From JALGWN01 sp964598025 (GTDB taxonomy: Bacteria; Arandabacterota; Arandabacteria; Arandabacterales; Arandabacteraceae), in the NCBI GenBank assembly GCA_964598025.1, contig CAZRAU010000005.1, positions 8,811-72,810 on the forward strand: DNA of 64,000 bases. Direction: 5' to 3'. The translations under genes were made by a program, and so were the position numbers. The notes beneath the pieces were generated by a model. That model searched no databases. It saw only the letters and a program-made list of their open reading frames with translations, and had not been told where the DNA came from. The first letter of the stretch is position 1, and each line of letters starts with the position of its first letter. Below, piece after piece: positions 62,069 through 64,000 of the stretch.

Positions 62069-62944
62069 TTGAAATCGGCACCCGAATGCATACCCTGCGC
62101 GGTCAGCCAGGTTGTAAGAACCGCAAGAATGGCCGGGCTCGATGACGAGGCCCAGAAAGAGGCAGCCAGGGCCGCGATGAGAGTGCTCGCCGAACTCGAT
62201 CATGGTGCGGCGCCGGCGGTAATCGCCACCGGGGCCCTGCGCGCCGCCGAGGCCCTGTATGGGGGAAAGGACGCTTTTGAGAAGATCAAGCGCGAGACCA
62301 CGGCCGAGGCGCTCGCACTTTATGAAGCCATAAAGCCGGATGTGATGCGGCAGATGGCGGCTCTGGGGCCCGTGGCCAGGATAAGCCTTTGTGCCAAGAT
62401 TGCCGCAGCGGGCAACATAATAGACTTCGGGATATCCAGTGATTTTGACCTCAAGGGCACGCTCGAGGACACGCTTGCGCGCGACCTCGCGGTCGATCAT
62501 TCCGCCGAGCTTCATGAGGCCATCCTGGCGGCCGATGAGGTCTTGCTCATAGGTGACAATGCAGGGGAGATTGTCTTCGACAGGTTTCTTCTCGATGAGA
62601 TCGTCCGGCTGGGAAGATCAGCCTATCTGAGTGTGAAGTCGGGCCCTATCCTCAATGATGCCGTCCGGCGGGATGCCGTCGCGGCCGGTATAAGCGACTC
62701 CGTACAGGTGGTCGAGACCGGATCCTCAAGCCTGGGCGTTGCTCTCCAGGAGTGTTCGCCTGAGTTCCTTGACCTCTTCCGGCGGGCGGGTGTCGTCGTT
62801 TCCAAGGGACAGGCCAATTACGAGACCCTGGATGACGCATCGCGCAGCATCTTCTTCATACTCAGGGTTAAGTGCCCGGTGATATCCAAACCCATGGGCA
62901 TCCCCACGGGCGCCTCGATCCTCCTCGCCCACACGCCCGCATGA
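62069..62944 (+). CDS. DUF89-family damage-control phosphatase
   Basis: 291 residues from TTG 62069, with AAGGAG 6 bases upstream. N-terminal CxxC (PECIPCAVSQ), a helical bundle, and the metal/phosphate site LLIGDNAGEIVFDRFLL, followed by KSGPILNDAVRRDA and a SKGQANYETL loop. DUF89 (ARMT1-like) enzymes dephosphorylate damaged or excess sugar phosphates with Mn or Ni. The CxxC subgroup is the archaeal/bacterial form. It is the last gene of the co-directional run started by DUF4159. Confidence 0.9.
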   Translation: MKSAPECIPCAVSQVVRTARMAGLDDEAQKEAARAAMRVLAELDHGAAPAVIATGALRAAEALYGGKDAFEKIKRETTAEALALYEAIKPDVMRQMAALGPVARISLCAKIAAAGNIIDFGISSDFDLKGTLEDTLARDLAVDHSAELHEAILAADEVLLIGDNAGEIVFDRFLLDEIVRLGRSAYLSVKSGPILNDAVRRDAVAAGISDSVQVVETGSSSLGVALQECSPEFLDLFRRAGVVVSKGQANYETLDDASRSIFFILRVKCPVISKPMGIPTGASILLAHTPA

Positions 62945-63397
62945 CCCCTCGGTTTGCGTAGCATCGCCCATGCGATGCCGAGGCCGATCATAAAGATGGG
63001 CATCTCTGTATATTGCTCCTGAAGCACATACCATACCGCCAACGGGTGCTGAACGGGGGTGCGGGCAAAACGGTTCTTGTGATGATATTCTCTTGACATT
63101 CCCGGTGCGCGCATGGTACAAATCAAGTGGCCCTCAGGTTCATTGAGTTGCGGAGCCAAAAAGGTACTCGTTGAAGGATTCTGCCGACTGCTTGGTGCCG
63201 AGCTGAAGTGAGATAGCGTTTTTGCCGTAGGACTGTGGTTTTTGGCGGCGGAGAGGCACCACTTTGAAGAACACGGCGAAAAGCGGGTTGAGGAACTCCG
63301 GGCTTCTGACGAAGCTTCTTCTTGGGAGGAGAGCGTTGTCGGGGGCCTTTTTCAATGGGTCCCACCCGAAGTGGATAGGCCGAAGGAGGGACCGGTC
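62945..63397. other. 453-base intergenic region
   Basis: TTGACA (63093-63098), 18-base spacer and TACAAA (63117-63122) form a plausible promoter for the small genes at 63398 and 63754. A minus-strand frame of 71-80 codons (63123-63365) covers most of the rest, but it has no ribosome site, so I do not call it a gene. T-runs at 63210-63245 do not follow a clear stem. Confidence 0.45.
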
Positions 63398-63751
63398 ATG
63401 AAGTCACTTAGAGCGATATTGTGTCTGGTTTTTGCCCTGCTGCTAGTCGGATTGCTTGCTTTTCAAGCAGTCGCGGAGCGGCCACAGTCCAAGGAGATCC
63501 GTGACAAGATAATGTGGGGCGATCCGGATGATCTCGTGGGGTGCCGAAAGTCCGGTGTGCTATCACGAGAGGTGAATGGGCCTCCCGATAGTGAGTTCAT
63601 AAGTCGACCTATGCCACGAATGTGGACAGCTGAATTGGCACTGAGCTTGGGAATTGACTTGTCCTGGTGTGGCTATGTGGTTGGTCGGCAGGAGGATCGT
63701 GACTCTCGTACCTTTATGATACGAGTTCCTGCACGTAGTACCCGGAGGTAG
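63398..63751 (+). CDS. Small exported protein, unknown
   Basis: 117 residues from ATG 63398, with AAGGAGGG upstream. Signal peptide (ILCLVFALLLVGLLAFQAVAE), then a short mature protein of about 92 residues with two Cys (VGCRKSG and LSWCGYVV), which could form one disulfide. No family recognised. The longer upstream frame is probably not translated. Two bases separate it from the next small gene. Confidence 0.65.
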   Translation: MKSLRAILCLVFALLLVGLLAFQAVAERPQSKEIRDKIMWGDPDDLVGCRKSGVLSREVNGPPDSEFISRPMPRMWTAELALSLGIDLSWCGYVVGRQEDRDSRTFMIRVPARSTRR

Positions 63752-63753
63752 CA

Positions 63754-63960
63754 GTGGCTGGAGATCGAAACTTGGATGCCGAGCTGAGTCGCCTAGAGAG
63801 ATTAGTGGACTCCGGGAACATTGCAGGAGCCCGCAAGATCTGCCAAGGGTACGACAGGTTACCGGAGGACAATCTTCGCCCGGAGCATCGATTTCATCTC
63901 CAACTTATCCGTGCCAAGATTGCGGCTGTTGAAGGGAATTACGACTCGCAAGACTCATAG
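63754..63960 (+). CDS. Small TPR-like protein
   Basis: 68 residues from GTG 63754, with CGGAGGTAG upstream. Two predicted helices (LSRLERLVDSGNIAGARKIC and EHRFHLQLIRAKIAAVEGNY) look like one and a half tetratricopeptide repeats. Two bases after the previous gene, so probably co-transcribed. Confidence 0.55.
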   Translation: MAGDRNLDAELSRLERLVDSGNIAGARKICQGYDRLPEDNLRPEHRFHLQLIRAKIAAVEGNYDSQDS

Positions 63961-64000
63961 CTGCTGAATTCTATAATCCACCAGTCGGAGGATTCACCTG

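Noticed and set aside
63123..63365. Minus-strand ORF of 71-80 codons
   Set aside because: No ribosome site, overlaps a plus-strand promoter region, and its peptide resembles nothing I recognise.

Overview
The window reads as a scaffold from a metagenome-assembled genome: it carries two runs of N (22816-22915 and 31489-31498). The organism is a Gram-negative, high-GC bacterium (about 60% by eye). SecD/SecF, periplasmic SurA/PpiC chaperones, lipoproteins, an outer-membrane barrel, a C25 (gingipain-type) peptidase with a FlgD/Por-like C-terminal domain, GH97, and a DUF4159-DUF4175-TPR locus all point to the FCB side of the tree (Eisenbacteria, Krumholzibacteriota or Latescibacterota-like). That placement is inferred from gene content only. 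No rRNA or tRNA gene was found.

Layout. 1-11.6 kb: mfd (cut by the left edge), a parvulin lipoprotein, a membrane protein, a large secreted DUF11-repeat protein, an A+T-rich HD-domain gene, and surA. 11.6-19.2 kb: a tight co-directional housekeeping run of S4 protein, pdxA, ftsE, ftsX, EnvC-like LytM factor, ricT-like PSP1 protein, metG and tatD, with most starts overlapping the previous stop. 19.3-31 kb: accessory genes (methyltransferase, C25 peptidase, alkyltransferase-like protein, GH97, Ser/Thr kinase, DUF5362 protein, JAMM protein). 31-39.2 kb: rsmA, an outer-membrane barrel with two lipoproteins, pdxJ, secD and secF. 39.3-45.1 kb: a DUF4783-like gene and a 1647-residue NtrY-like histidine kinase, behind a textbook sigma-54 promoter and followed by a structured RNA with an intrinsic terminator. 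45.4-48.5 kb: a lipoprotein and three YkuD-related proteins. 48.8-53.0 kb: four secreted PD40 six-bladed propellers arranged A-B-A'-B'. 53.0-64 kb: a thioredoxin-like protein, a small zinc-binding protein, the DUF4159-DUF4175-TPR-'AsnB-like' operon, a DUF89 protein, and two small genes at the right edge.

Connections. PdxA and PdxJ are two steps of the DXP-dependent vitamin B6 pathway. FtsEX and the catalytically degenerate EnvC-like protein form a predicted amidase-activating module. The periplasmic isomerases, SecDF and the barrel protein fit envelope biogenesis, and the L,D-transpeptidase cluster fits cell-wall cross-linking.

Most interesting signals: a shared C-terminal tail, [ST]W[GS]x[IV]KAxF[RE], on five otherwise different secreted proteins (candidate sorting tag); a 437-bp identical block between diverged PD40 paralogs (gene conversion); the unidentified structured RNA at 44960-45144; the consensus-perfect sigma-54 site; and three families of intergenic palindromes.
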